Shown here: piece by piece, positions 9,155 through 18,339 of the stretch
Layout of the letters: each line of letters opens with the position of its first letter
Numbering within the stretch: the first letter of the stretch is position 1
Assembly (NCBI GenBank): GCA_944320795.1
Contig: CALUIU010000014.1
Coordinates: 1 to 64,000, forward strand
Direction of reading: 5' to 3'
DNA length: 64,000 bases
Source of the DNA: Candidatus Paraprevotella stercoravium
GTDB lineage: Bacteria; Bacteroidota; Bacteroidia; Bacteroidales; Bacteroidaceae
Made by a program: the position numbers and the translations under genes
Notes under the pieces: model-generated
Database searches by the model: none
What the model saw: the letters and a program-made list of their open reading frames with translations, nothing else
What the model was told of the DNA's origin: nothing

Positions 9155-10651
9155 TTAGTAAACGGAAATGGTATGCAGCAGCGGACAGGCCTTACTGTCG
9201 TTGATGGTAATGCGGATGGCCTTGACATCATATCCGTTGCCGTAGTCCGTAGTGCTGCCGTTCAGCGGTACGATACGCTTGTAGCCGATGGTGGTGCACT
9301 GGTTGGTGGCACGTGGCGTCCAGGTCGCACCGTCGGCACTGGTTTCGATGGTAAATGACTTGACGCGCTGTCCTAATTTGATATACTCCATAAGGGATAC
9401 ATAGTGAGCGTTGATGGGAGCGTCCCAGGTCAGGGTAATGGTGGCCTGTTTGCTGTTGTCGTTGGTAGCCCAATAGGAATCCTTGTTTTCGTCGTTCAGG
9501 TTGGCTGCCTCATAATTACGGTTCTGTCCGTTGGCGCGGGTCTCGGAAACAGTGATCTTCGCGTTTTTGGCCAGATCAGTGCCTAAGCGTTCTTTCAGAA
9601 GATTACCCAGTTCTCTCATTCGGGTTACGGTTGCTTCGGGAAGGACACCGTCTCTGTTCGGAGGGAAGTTCAGAATCAGGGTGGCATTGCGTCCCACGGT
9701 TTCCAGATAGAATTTAAACAGTTCATTCAAGCTGCGGGGAGATTCACCTTGATGCCAGAACCAACCCATGTTAGTACCTTTTGCATCAGATTCTCCCGGG
9801 AACCAGCGCCAACCGTCTTCGCTACCGTTCTCACCGGCTCCTCTGCTGGGGCGGTACTCGGTAGACCAGTTGGTCGTGCCGGCCCAACCGGCTTCATTAC
9901 CGATCCAGCGGGCTTCGTCGCCTACGCCCCACATCACACAGTTGGGCTGCAGTTTGTGGATGGAGTCAGCCAGATTAGGTACATCATAATAAGTGCTGGC
10001 ATCAATATTCCGGACACCACCTTCGCCACCATAATATCCGTCACCACCATTGGCACCGTCAAACCACATTTCAAACTGGTCATCACCATATTGGGCCAGC
10101 TCGGTGGCCTGCTTCAGGAATACTTCCTTTACATAGGTGTCTTTTCCGTAATGGGCGCTGTTGCGATCCCACGGTGAGATATAGAAACCATATTTCATGC
10201 CCAGTTTCTCACTGGCTTCGGCATAGGCTTTCGGCACATTGACTTCAAAGCCCAGTCCGCAGTTGTTTGCGTTATGGTCCGTTGTTTTTGTCGGCCACAG
10301 ACAGAAACCGTCGTGATGCTTTACTACGGCGATACCGCCTTTCATTCCGGCATCTTTAGCAGCCTGTACCCATTGTTCGCAGTCGGGATGTTTAGGAGGG
10401 GCAAACTGGGAAAGTTCTTCATTTCCATACCCCCATTCCGAATTGGTGTAGGTGTTCATGCCATAGTGGAAGAAGGCATAGAATTCGGTTTCCTGCCAAG
10501 CCAGTTGGCGGTCGGAAGGAACGGGGAATACGGGTGCCGGTTCATTGTCCGGATTGTCCAGATGTTGCGGGGTAACTGTTCCTTGAGCCATGGAAGTCAA
10601 TGTGCTTCCTGATAATAGCAAGGAAAAAAGTAATACATGGCTTTTTTTCAT
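9155..10651 (-). CDS. GH29 alpha-L-fucosidase with C-terminal F5/8-type (CBM32-like) domain
   Basis: The start is placed at 10651, where MKKSHVLLFSLLLSGSTLTS forms a signal peptide; the longer frame adds 63 basic residues with no support. The GH29 barrel occupies about residues 35-360, with FYAFFHYGMNTYTNSEWG, VVKHHDGFCLWPT and QFEMWFDGANGG; the Asp of WFDGAN, near residue 198, is the expected nucleophile. Residues 364-498 form a discoidin-like beta-sandwich (KNAKITVSETRANGQNRNYE, then ITLTWDAPINAHYV). The enzyme removes alpha-linked L-fucose from glycans with retention. There is no sorting tail, so it is probably periplasmic. It heads the operon with the GH16 enzyme and a small peptide. Confidence 0.93.
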   Translation of the reverse strand: MKKSHVLLFSLLLSGSTLTSMAQGTVTPQHLDNPDNEPAPVFPVPSDRQLAWQETEFYAFFHYGMNTYTNSEWGYGNEELSQFAPPKHPDCEQWVQAAKDAGMKGGIAVVKHHDGFCLWPTKTTDHNANNCGLGFEVNVPKAYAEASEKLGMKYGFYISPWDRNSAHYGKDTYVKEVFLKQATELAQYGDDQFEMWFDGANGGDGYYGGEGGVRNIDASTYYDVPNLADSIHKLQPNCVMWGVGDEARWIGNEAGWAGTTNWSTEYRPSRGAGENGSEDGWRWFPGESDAKGTNMGWFWHQGESPRSLNELFKFYLETVGRNATLILNFPPNRDGVLPEATVTRMRELGNLLKERLGTDLAKNAKITVSETRANGQNRNYEAANLNDENKDSYWATNDNSKQATITLTWDAPINAHYVSLMEYIKLGQRVKSFTIETSADGATWTPRATNQCTTIGYKRIVPLNGSTTDYGNGYDVKAIRITINDSKACPLLHTISVY

Positions 10652-10901
10652 GAAATTAGAATTTTTATAAATGTATGTTTGGATTCTAAAAAGATTGTTC
10701 TTTGGCTTTTCTATGTTTTTTGTTCTTTGGCGCGTAAAGTTAGTATTTTTTCTTAATAAAAATCTTTTTTGAAAAGTTTTTCTGAAAAATATGGAAAAAT
10801 GTACTTTTTGTTCCGGAGAATTATTTTGTCTGAAATTCAATTTATCCGGAAAAAGACTTGCCGATTTTTAGACAAAGCCAGAAAAATGGATTATGTCTAT
10901 G

Positions 10902-10952
10902 AAAAAAGACAGAAGCCCGTGTCGGTTGGTATCTCGTCACGGACTTCTGTCT
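10902..10952 (-). terminator. Terminator after the sialidase gene
   Basis: GACAGAAGTCCGTG and CACGGGCTTCTGTC form a long stem with a run of T on the minus strand; T residues also follow on the plus strand. The gap from here to the GH29 start (10652-10901) holds no visible gene. Confidence 0.75.
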
Positions 10953-11001
10953 TTTTCGTTATATATCTTGATAATGTTTTCTTCTTATGTAATTGTATGG
11001 A

Positions 11002-14000
11002 TTACTTGTTGAAGATAACTTTCTTGCCGCTCTTGGTCACGTAGATTCCCTTAACCGGATTCAGTACACGGCGTCCTTGCAGGTCGTAGTATTCTTCTGC
11101 TGTAACACCTTCGGCAACTGTGTCTTCAATACCGGTAGTCGGTCCGCCGATGGTGATGGAGCGAACACCGCTCATAGAGGCAGGTAAAGCCAGATAAGCC
11201 TTGTTGGCACCCAAAGTGCGGTCGTCAGCACTCATCTGATAGAAACCGATACCTTCGCTGCCGTTACCTAAGATATAGGCATTGATATCTGTTGTGATAT
11301 TTGTTGTCTTATAGACACCAACCAGACTGTTGCTGTTTTCTGTGCTTCCTTCCGGAGCATAAGTGAAGTCGAAGCTGCTTTCAGTGCCTTCTTTCTTCAG
11401 GACAACAGCGGTTCCGGCAGGAATCACTTCGCTCACTTCTTCCAGAATGGCGGTTTCCTGAGCCTCGTCTACCGTTACGGTGTAAGCCTTGACGCCTGCT
11501 GGAATGTTCAGGGCTACCGGAGCGGCCAGAGTGGCATATCCTGTATTGCCGATTTCACGGGTAAGTTGCAGCTCCGCATCTGTCACCTCTTCGATAATCC
11601 AGGCGCACTCTGCTTTTTGGTTGTAGGTCTTGGTCCAGCGGTCAACCGGCTGTCCGGCTGCTGTGGCATACCAGGAACCGCGTCCGTTTGTACCGTGGGT
11701 GGTGTGTTCGGTCACTACATAGTAGCGTCCGTTTCCGGCATCTTCGAAAGTAAAATCGGAACCGAATCCGTTACCCTCGCGCTCGATGAAGTATTCAAAT
11801 ACGCCTGTTGCGTTCGGAGTGATCAGACGGTTGTCGGCGGTGAGATAGAACACTGTGTTGGCGTCTGCGGTATTTGTCATCATCATACGGCCCGGTTTGT
11901 TGCTTCCCTGGAATGCTCCGGTTGAGCTCAGATAAGCGCCTGTGGAACCTACAAAGCGGTAGTATTTTCCTGCCTGTGGCATATTCAGCGTCAGTTTGTC
12001 AATTGCCTCCTGCAAAGCTGTGGTCAGCGCGCTGACTTCTTCGTCGGTCAAATCTGCAGTGCCGTTGTCTATCGCATTCTGTACATCCTGCATCGCTTTT
12101 GCAAGGCTTCCGTCAAGGTCTGCATAGGTGCCGGTAGTCGTACCGATTGTATAGGTCTTGGCTTTTGTCAGAGCACCGTTAAGAGTCAGCAGGTTCTTGT
12201 CAATCTCTCCGTCGTACATGGTGTAGGTGTCACCGGTCAGTTCTTCGATGCTGATCGGGCGGTAAACCATACAGTAGTTGTTCGGGCCTTCCTCATAGAA
12301 GAAGCCTAACTTGTTGTCCGGCTGGATGCACATGGTTGAGTAGGCTCCCTTGGCATTCTGGAATACCATGCCCTGGGTCCATCCTGTAGCCAGTTCAGTA
12401 GGAGTGTCCAGCGTGAATCCATCCAATACCTTATAATAGATGGCTACATTGCTTCGTGCTTCGTCGCCTGAGTTTATGGCACCGTAAGGAAGCGACTGAA
12501 TGAGCATATAGTGTAAGGACTTGCTTTCCTTATTCATGACCTTTACCAGCTGGATTTCGCCATTGGTTGAGTTGTTGCCTACTCTCAGTCCGCCTTCTAT
12601 GTCGTTTGAAGAAACCACTCCCTGCCATGCTCCGGCAGCTGTTGCCACATCGGTATATTTGTAGATGTTGAAGTAACGGCCGCTATATTTACGGCTGCTC
12701 AATACCACGCTTCCATCCGGCAATTCCTCGCACTTAGGCTCGTCACCGTTAGGGGCACAACTGGTCTCGTTGCTGCCCAGAACTGCCCAAGTCTGACCGA
12801 AGTCGTCGGAATAAATCACAAAGTTACCGCTACGGGTACACAGAGCGGCATACAGACGGTAGTACTCGCCTACCTTGGTGACGCGTGACTGGCAGATCTT
12901 GCCGGCTCCGATAAACTGGCCGGTTGATTGAGGAAGCAATGCGTACATCTGGTCCGTGATATCTTCCGGTGTGCTCCAGGTCTTTCCGTTGTCATCACTA
13001 TACAGACGGGCAGAACGTAATGGATTTTCACGGGTTCCGTTGCTGTAGAACACACTTCCGGTGCAGCACATGATCAGGATGCGTCCGCTTTCACGGTCGG
13101 TCACTACGGCTGCATCGCCATAGCCACGTTTCTTGTCGCCCGGAATCCGGTTACCTACGGCAATGTCAAACTGCTCGCTCCAGGTGGCACCGTTGTCCTC
13201 ACTGATGCGGCCCACAAGATCCACGGCGCCCATACCGATATCGGCACCGTCCCAACGGAAGTCTGAAATGGCCAGTAACTTGTCGTCTTTTGTAGTGACA
13301 ATTGCCGGAATACGGTATGGGTGGCCCTGATAACCCGGAGAATAGAACAGATACTGGGAAGGATCCTCGGTATCTACGTTATAAACAGCGGTAATTGTCT
13401 TCAAAGAAGCGTCGAAAGGCAGCTCCTCGATGCTGTTCAGCAATTCACCGTCATTGATTCGGAATCCTTCGAACTTGTATCCGCGATACTGGGTGCCGCT
13501 TAGCATGAAGCCCAGTTTCACATTGTCGGCCAGATAGAATTTCTGTGGCTCGGTTTGTGAGGTGGTGACATTGATGACTTTGGTCGTGGCACCTAAAGAC
13601 ATGCTCAGCTGACCGATGTTGGTATTCAAGGCCTTTGGCGTACCGTTGATAACAACCTGGAATGTCAGGGCGTTTTCACCGGCTTTCTCGAAAGTCCAGA
13701 TGTTGCCTCCGTCTCCATTATTGTATAATTTTAGTGCATTTCCTACACCGGCGTAAGAATTCAACCCCCAAGAGGTATTTCCTGACGGAGAGATGTTCCA
13801 ACCGTTGTTGCTTACCAGATGCCAGAAAGTGGCTGTTTCCGCCGGTTTCATGAAAGTGGCTGTTCCGTCAGCATAGCTGGTCGAAGCGGCGGCCAGGGCC
13901 AAAGTTTCGCCAGCCGCCTTGTTGTAAATCTTGAAGCTTTCGGCAGTACCGACAAGACACCAGAGCTGTGTCTCTGTACTTAAATCCGAAGTGATGGTTT

Positions 14001-14853
14001 TGGGGGCTACATTGGCATAGGATGCGCTGACTGGAAGCCCCATGACATAACTCTTATTGGAATTCCAGGTGATGCGAAGCCATTTTTCGCCATAGGTAGA
14101 GCTGTAAGGATTAAAATTAAATTTGGCGGTAATGGTCCGGTTTGCGGTCAGAGAAGAAATCTCTACGGTCTTTCCCAGTTCCTCCTCTCCTTCATAGAAG
14201 CCGACGAACTCATACGGACTGCTCGGATCTTCTTCTGCGGTCAGCGTGGCTTCTCCGATGGTTTCATCAGAACCGAGGGTAAAGCTGCAGGCTCCGGTAT
14301 AAGACTTTCCGTTCCAGGAGAAGGTGGCCTGAGTATTGGCCGGATCTGTCTGAATTGTCAAAGTCTTGGCATTTACGTCAACCTCCTCAAAGATAAAGTC
14401 GCTGGAATAGCCGCTTGTGGCTTTGTTATAAGTCTTATCAGCCTGATCAAAAGCTCCACCACCATTTTTTACCAACAAATATCTTTCAGCATCTACTGAA
14501 TAAAGAGGCAGGCATCCTTCATTGACTTTCTTGGCCGGGTCAATTTTGAAATTATAGGCTGCATCCGACATTGCTTTATGAGCCAGATACTTTCCTGCCT
14601 TGTTTTTAAAACGGAAATTTTCTCCGTTCTTTTCGCAAGTCCAAAGATAATTGTCCCCACCTTTATTGGCAGACAATCTCAAAGTCCCATTGTCATTGTA
14701 AAGGTAATAGTCTTGATCCACCTTACTGGCGGTGACATTGTCACTCTTGATCAAGTACGTTTTTCCCGCTTCGGGCAACACATCGGCCGCCCTTGTCCAG
14801 GATAGGATGCTGTTCAGGATGAGCAGCACGGCAAAGGTCATCAGTTTTTTCAT
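11002..14853 (-). CDS. nanH: GH33 exo-sialidase, multidomain, with T9SS-type tail
   Basis: The 1283-aa protein starts with a signal peptide (MKKLMTFAVLLILNSILSW). Two lectin-like regions follow (about 22-130 and 255-395) with a beta module between them. The sialidase propeller is about residues 495-870: the FRIP-type motif HPYRIPAI near 509, and Asp boxes SEDNGATWS (~551), SDDNGKTWS (~621) and SDDFGQTWA (~683). A helical linker (LQEAIDKL), another lectin-like region, the GNTGYATLAAPVALNIPAG domain and the tail EEYYDLQGRRVLNPVKGIYV follow. It releases terminal sialic acids, exposing mucin cores for the fucosidases, GH16 and GH20 enzymes nearby. No small peptide follows this gene; a terminator comes about 50 bp downstream. 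Confidence 0.93.
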   Translation of the reverse strand: MKKLMTFAVLLILNSILSWTRAADVLPEAGKTYLIKSDNVTASKVDQDYYLYNDNGTLRLSANKGGDNYLWTCEKNGENFRFKNKAGKYLAHKAMSDAAYNFKIDPAKKVNEGCLPLYSVDAERYLLVKNGGGAFDQADKTYNKATSGYSSDFIFEEVDVNAKTLTIQTDPANTQATFSWNGKSYTGACSFTLGSDETIGEATLTAEEDPSSPYEFVGFYEGEEELGKTVEISSLTANRTITAKFNFNPYSSTYGEKWLRITWNSNKSYVMGLPVSASYANVAPKTITSDLSTETQLWCLVGTAESFKIYNKAAGETLALAAASTSYADGTATFMKPAETATFWHLVSNNGWNISPSGNTSWGLNSYAGVGNALKLYNNGDGGNIWTFEKAGENALTFQVVINGTPKALNTNIGQLSMSLGATTKVINVTTSQTEPQKFYLADNVKLGFMLSGTQYRGYKFEGFRINDGELLNSIEELPFDASLKTITAVYNVDTEDPSQYLFYSPGYQGHPYRIPAIVTTKDDKLLAISDFRWDGADIGMGAVDLVGRISEDNGATWSEQFDIAVGNRIPGDKKRGYGDAAVVTDRESGRILIMCCTGSVFYSNGTRENPLRSARLYSDDNGKTWSTPEDITDQMYALLPQSTGQFIGAGKICQSRVTKVGEYYRLYAALCTRSGNFVIYSDDFGQTWAVLGSNETSCAPNGDEPKCEELPDGSVVLSSRKYSGRYFNIYKYTDVATAAGAWQGVVSSNDIEGGLRVGNNSTNGEIQLVKVMNKESKSLHYMLIQSLPYGAINSGDEARSNVAIYYKVLDGFTLDTPTELATGWTQGMVFQNAKGAYSTMCIQPDNKLGFFYEEGPNNYCMVYRPISIEELTGDTYTMYDGEIDKNLLTLNGALTKAKTYTIGTTTGTYADLDGSLAKAMQDVQNAIDNGTADLTDEEVSALTTALQEAIDKLTLNMPQAGKYYRFVGSTGAYLSSTGAFQGSNKPGRMMMTNTADANTVFYLTADNRLITPNATGVFEYFIEREGNGFGSDFTFEDAGNGRYYVVTEHTTHGTNGRGSWYATAAGQPVDRWTKTYNQKAECAWIIEEVTDAELQLTREIGNTGYATLAAPVALNIPAGVKAYTVTVDEAQETAILEEVSEVIPAGTAVVLKKEGTESSFDFTYAPEGSTENSNSLVGVYKTTNITTDINAYILGNGSEGIGFYQMSADDRTLGANKAYLALPASMSGVRSITIGGPTTGIEDTVAEGVTAEEYYDLQGRRVLNPVKGIYVTKSGKKVIFNK

Positions 14854-14928
14854 GTAAATAATAAACTTTTAGTAAAATATAAGTGCTTTATGGTTATTGA
14901 ATCCAAAGTATGTTTGGGGATTATGTGG

Positions 14929-14936
14929 CAAAGATA
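14929..14936 (-). promoter_or_regulatory. -7 box of the sialidase promoter
   Basis: Minus-strand TATCTTTG, an exact TAnnTTTG match, 75 bp before the ATG at 14853. From 14937 to 15258 I see no gene. Confidence 0.55.
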
Positions 14937-15258
14937 AGATTTTTTTTAGGGATATAGGGAAGATAATAAAATATTTTTAATGATTGAGTAAAGATAAATG
15001 ACGAAAGTCTAAATGAAGAATACATTTGAAAAATAACAGGAGAATGTATAAAAGTGTCAGATTGTTATTTCGGACAATATAGGATTGCTGATATTCGTTT
15101 CGCTTCGTATCCCGCCCCGAAAAAATGAAATCTCAGCCGACGGATTTTGGGCTTATATGTTGTATTTCAGCTGTATAGAATGATTTTTCCGTTTGATCCG
15201 ATGCATGATTCTGGATAAAAAACAGCCTTTTTCCGGCTTGATTCTTTCCTGTTTTCAG

Positions 15259-15315
15259 ATCGACGGGACGACTTTTTCAGTTCGACAGGACGATCTGATC
15301 AAATCGACGGGACGA
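15259..15315. repeat. Three direct repeats of CGACgGGACGA at exact 22-bp period
   Basis: Copies start at 15259 (ATCGACGGGACGA), 15281 (TTCGACAGGACGA) and 15303 (ATCGACGGGACGA). The 22-bp period puts all copies on one face of the helix, as for operator half-sites of AraC-type or response-regulator proteins. They lie in a 710-bp gap about 320 bp upstream of the sialidase -7 box. No other gene is obvious nearby, and 15316-15473 shows nothing else clear. Confidence 0.6.
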
Positions 15316-15473
15316 ATTTTGAGCTGGAACACCGCTTTTGCATGGGATTTTACTTCTGAAAAACTGTATATATGCGGAATATATGCTGTTTTTGCATGTA
15401 TATTTATACAAAATCCATTCTGGATGACGAAAAAATCTATAAGTGTGGGGATTCGGAAATGAGGATTTTGTAA

Positions 15474-15526
15474 CAAAAAGAAACAGAAGCCTGCAACGGA
15501 CTTACATTCCGCCACAGGCTTCTGTC
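15474..15526 (-). terminator. Terminator after adhesin paralog B and its peptide
   Basis: Minus-strand ACAGAAGCCTG pairs with CAGGCTTCTGT across a 21-nt loop and is followed by TTCTTTTT. It lies about 38 bp past the peptide stop codon. Confidence 0.75.
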
Positions 15527-15563
15527 ATGTTATTTGAAGGGGCAGTATTTACTGCTCACTTGC

Positions 15564-15716
15564 TTATTCCCAAACGTTGATGTCGCTCTCTTCGTTGCTC
15601 AAGGCATCGCTGGCGCCCATTTCCTCTTCGAAAATATTCATAGAACTGGTTGCCATCATGTTTTCCTGCTCTACAGCCATCAGTTCGAGTGTCGGTTTCT
15701 GATATGTCTTTTTCAT
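15564..15716 (-). CDS. MKKTYQKP-family small peptide (50 aa), copy 3
   Basis: ATG at 15716, stop at 15564. It starts MKKTYQKPTLELMAVEQEN, continues MMATSSMNIFEEEMGAS, and ends SNEESDINVWE. It is acidic and Met-rich, without Cys, signal peptide or membrane segment. It begins 38 bp downstream of the 742-aa secreted protein. Its first half and the intergenic gap are nucleotide-identical to copy 4 at 28283-28435, while the C-terminal halves differ at a few positions. Confidence 0.82.
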   Translation of the reverse strand: MKKTYQKPTLELMAVEQENMMATSSMNIFEEEMGASDALSNEESDINVWE

Positions 15717-16000
15717 TTTATAAATAATTTAATATGATTGCTAATATTTTTTGATTATTTGTTGAAGAGAACTTTCTTGCCGCTCTTGGTTACGTAGATA
15801 CCCTTAGTAGGATTCAGTACACGGCGACCCTGCAGGTCATAATATTCTTCTGCCTGAGTACCGTCTGTAATAGTATCTTCAATTCCGGTAGTCGGACCGC
15901 CAATGGTAATAGAGCGAATATGGCTCATAGAAGCCGGAAGCTCCAGATAGGCCTTGTTTGAGCCGAGAGTACGGTCGTCAGCACTCATCTGATAGAAACC
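15646..16000. repeat. 355-bp near-perfect direct repeat, left copy
   Basis: This segment matches 28365-28719 at 354 of 355 positions by direct reading (one A/G difference at 15980). It spans the N-terminal half of the small peptide gene, the 38-bp gap, and the 3' end of the adhesin gene including the sorting tail. The two copies are in the same orientation, 12,719 bp apart. Confidence 0.95.
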
Positions 16001-17983
16001 TACACCGCTGTTTCCGTTACCCAGAATATAGGCATTGGTTTTCAGCGCAATGCTCTGGCCCAATAATACTCCAGAGAGGGCATTGTCCTTAATCGGAGCA
16101 ACCTCCTCGGTTACAATGTTCAGAGTGTATACTACGTTGGCGTCGCCTTCCAGAATTGCCGGGGTATTGGCCGGAATGATTCCGCCCTCAATGGCTTTCA
16201 GGGTCAGTTCATTTTTCTCGCTGTTCAGGCTGCCTGTGTAAGCGGTAACTCCTTCCGGAACACGTACGGCAAACGGATAGTTTACTGTTGCGTAGCGGGC
16301 ATCGGAGATCGTAACGTTAATTGAAGGTACCTCAATCAGATACCATTGTGAGCCGTTGCCGGTTCCTGACCATCCTGCCACTGTGCTGTATTCTTTCCAA
16401 AGATAAGGGGTGGTGCCTGAATCGCTGTTGGTGTTCTTGATACGGAATACACCGGCTCCGGTCTCTGCCGCGGCCAGCTGGAATTCACCTTTGTTTGAGG
16501 CGTCGGCAGCCAGACCTAACTGGGTGCCGTAGCTATTCTGGGCTTTCTCCACATATTCACCCTGTACCTGGAGATGATAGGTTTCCTCGTTAACAGTCGC
16601 GAAATGGAAGATCTGTGACGCGTCTGATGCGCTGCTTTGGGTAATCAGTTTGTTCTGGCTGTTGACACTGATGTAGCCGGGAGAAGCGTCCTTGCCGTTA
16701 TAGATATAATAGTACTTCCCTGGGTCGAACGTAATCTTGTCACCGCTTACGTCTCTGATCTTCAATGCTTCCGCAAGACCTTCTGCGGTTCCTTTGTCCA
16801 AAGCTTCCGTAAAGTCTGCATAGCCTGTCTCGCTCAAACTGCCTACAGCGCCTTTCATTCCCGTCTGGCTGGAGCGGACCGTTTCAATCAGGCTGCTGAA
16901 ATCTTCGATAAATTCAAACATGAGATCGGACCATGCTCCTGTTGCATTGACGTTGCCACCCAACACACTTCCTTGGGCGGTGTGGTTTACATAGTATGTG
17001 TTGGCGTTGTCGGTCAGCTTGAACAGATGGAATCCGCGGTCGCTCTTGACCTGCTCCCAGGCATTCTTTGTACCGGTCTGCGGATCCTGCATTTTAAGCT
17101 TTTTCGCATTGTTGCCTCCTGACAGTTCCTCATCGCTGACTGTCAGGACCTTTGAGGTTCCTGTCGCCGCGTTGTAAATCTGAATCTTTCCGTCATCTGT
17201 TTTTACAAAAGCCCAAAAACTGCCGTAACTGACAGGGTTTGTGGCATAAAGAGAGATCTGATTGTCCTGATTTTCGGTTTCGGTATAGGCTGCATAGCGG
17301 CTGTTGTCTGTTTCGCTGTCGATTTTCAGGTAATGCCAATAGGTCTGTTCCGAGAACTTTCCGTTCTGAGGGGCTTCAGAGAGCATGAACGGAAGCATTT
17401 CGTAATCGGTCGCGTTATACACCATGACAATGGACCAGGAGCCTCTGCCTGCTGCGAATTTAGGTGTCGTTTCGCCCGCTTTGGTCTGATGCTGGACATT
17501 CAGGAAGAAATTTTCCGAATCCGCAAAGCGAATCTGATAGTCGTTGTTGACGGCCCATTGCGGTAGAGCTACCTCGTGAGTTCCGCTGACATCGTCGCGG
17601 TCAGAATTTTCATTGTTCAATGCCGGGGTGAACGCATCCAAAGCAGTAGCGTCTGCCGCATTCTCTACAAAGGTAATCGTGTGGTCGGAGTTGTGCTTGA
17701 TGTATTTGCTGTCGGATCTTCTTTTTAGTTTCCATTTGGAATCATCTGTCGCTTCCAGAATGAAGATACCGTTTTCGGTGGGCAAGGTCGTACTTTGCCC
17801 GCTCCAGTTCACCCAGCCGGTGTTTGTTACTGAAATGGCCTTGAACGCAATTTCCATACCGCTTTTCAGCTCATTGGCCTTCAACGCTTTTCCTTGCACA
17901 AAAAGGTTCTGTGCAAACATTTGTGTCCATGCGCTCATCAAGAAAAGAAGGAGCATGGTCGATAATCCGGTAATTTTTTTCAT
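15755..17983 (-). CDS. Large secreted lectin-like protein with T9SS-type tail (742 aa), paralog B
   Basis: After a signal peptide (MKKITGLSTMLLLFLMSAW) comes an N-terminal module (about 25-200) with FVQGKALKANELKSG, WVNWSGQSTT and GTHEVALPQWAVNN, closely related to paralog C at 28474. The middle carries YWHYLKI, YGSFWAFVKTDDGKIQIYN and AYYVNHT-like segments as in paralog A, then FTEALDKGTAEGLAEALKIR. A third binding module precedes ISDARYATVNYPFAV and the tail EEYYDLQGRRVLNPTKGIYV. No catalytic signature is visible. It is probably a surface protein binding glycans, exported by a T9SS encoded elsewhere. A small peptide gene follows within 38 bp. Confidence 0.8.
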   Translation of the reverse strand: MKKITGLSTMLLLFLMSAWTQMFAQNLFVQGKALKANELKSGMEIAFKAISVTNTGWVNWSGQSTTLPTENGIFILEATDDSKWKLKRRSDSKYIKHNSDHTITFVENAADATALDAFTPALNNENSDRDDVSGTHEVALPQWAVNNDYQIRFADSENFFLNVQHQTKAGETTPKFAAGRGSWSIVMVYNATDYEMLPFMLSEAPQNGKFSEQTYWHYLKIDSETDNSRYAAYTETENQDNQISLYATNPVSYGSFWAFVKTDDGKIQIYNAATGTSKVLTVSDEELSGGNNAKKLKMQDPQTGTKNAWEQVKSDRGFHLFKLTDNANTYYVNHTAQGSVLGGNVNATGAWSDLMFEFIEDFSSLIETVRSSQTGMKGAVGSLSETGYADFTEALDKGTAEGLAEALKIRDVSGDKITFDPGKYYYIYNGKDASPGYISVNSQNKLITQSSASDASQIFHFATVNEETYHLQVQGEYVEKAQNSYGTQLGLAADASNKGEFQLAAAETGAGVFRIKNTNSDSGTTPYLWKEYSTVAGWSGTGNGSQWYLIEVPSINVTISDARYATVNYPFAVRVPEGVTAYTGSLNSEKNELTLKAIEGGIIPANTPAILEGDANVVYTLNIVTEEVAPIKDNALSGVLLGQSIALKTNAYILGNGNSGVGFYQMSADDRTLGSNKAYLELPASMSHIRSITIGGPTTGIEDTITDGTQAEEYYDLQGRRVLNPTKGIYVTKSGKKVLFNK

Positions 17984-18023
17984 GATAATTGTTTTTGGTG
18001 TTTAAACGAATGTGTATCAAATG

Positions 18024-18140
18024 TTATTCAATTTCTGATGCAGGCAAAAATAGTAAAAAAAAATAATAATCAACGTTTCGGATGCAAAAAAAGATGCTCC
18101 CGAATAGGGCAAGCATCAAGAAAGTCATAAATTTTCTCAT
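18024..18140 (-). pseudogene. Orphan signal-peptide remnant of a lost secreted-protein gene
   Basis: From ATG 18140 the frame reads MRKFMTFLMLALFGSIFF and then degenerates into 20 low-complexity residues. The start resembles the sialidase signal peptide MKKLMTFAVLLILNS. It is read as the 5' end of a secreted-protein gene whose body was deleted; a chance frame is possible. Confidence 0.35.
18045..18052 (-). promoter_or_regulatory. -7 box of paralog B promoter
   Basis: Minus-strand TATTTTTG matches TAnnTTTG, 61 bp before the ATG at 17983. It lies inside the orphan signal-peptide remnant, supporting loss of that gene. Confidence 0.5.
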
Positions 18141-18269
18141 GTAGATAATTAAATAAGTGTTAGGTGATATTTTGGTATTATGGGGCATAATATAAACATT
18201 TTTAATAAAAAATAGAAATTTTCTGTCTTTGTTTATTAACTGGAATCTTGCTATTACAAAGAATATCAT

Positions 18270-18315
18270 AAAAAAAGTGTAAATGGATGCAGTATTCCGT
18301 GCTATCCATTTACAC
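18270..18315 (-). terminator. Terminator after the GH95 gene
   Basis: Minus-strand GTGTAAATGGA pairs with TCCATTTACAC across a 17-nt loop and is followed by TTTTTTAT, 25 bp past the GH95 stop. Confidence 0.8.
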
Positions 18316-18339
18316 ATTAATTTTATAAGACAATTATCT

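Noticed and set aside
15259..15315. CRISPR-like array
   Set aside because: The repeats are only 11-13 bp with 9-11 bp spacers and no cas genes are present; an operator array fits better.
15193..15462. Open frames on both strands over the 22-bp repeats
   Set aside because: Their composition follows the repeat DNA, neither has a plausible start context, and no family is recognisable.
18141..18317. Upstream part of the 97-aa frame containing the orphan signal peptide
   Set aside because: It covers the GH95 terminator and AT-rich leader sequence; only the segment from 18140 resembles a real gene start.
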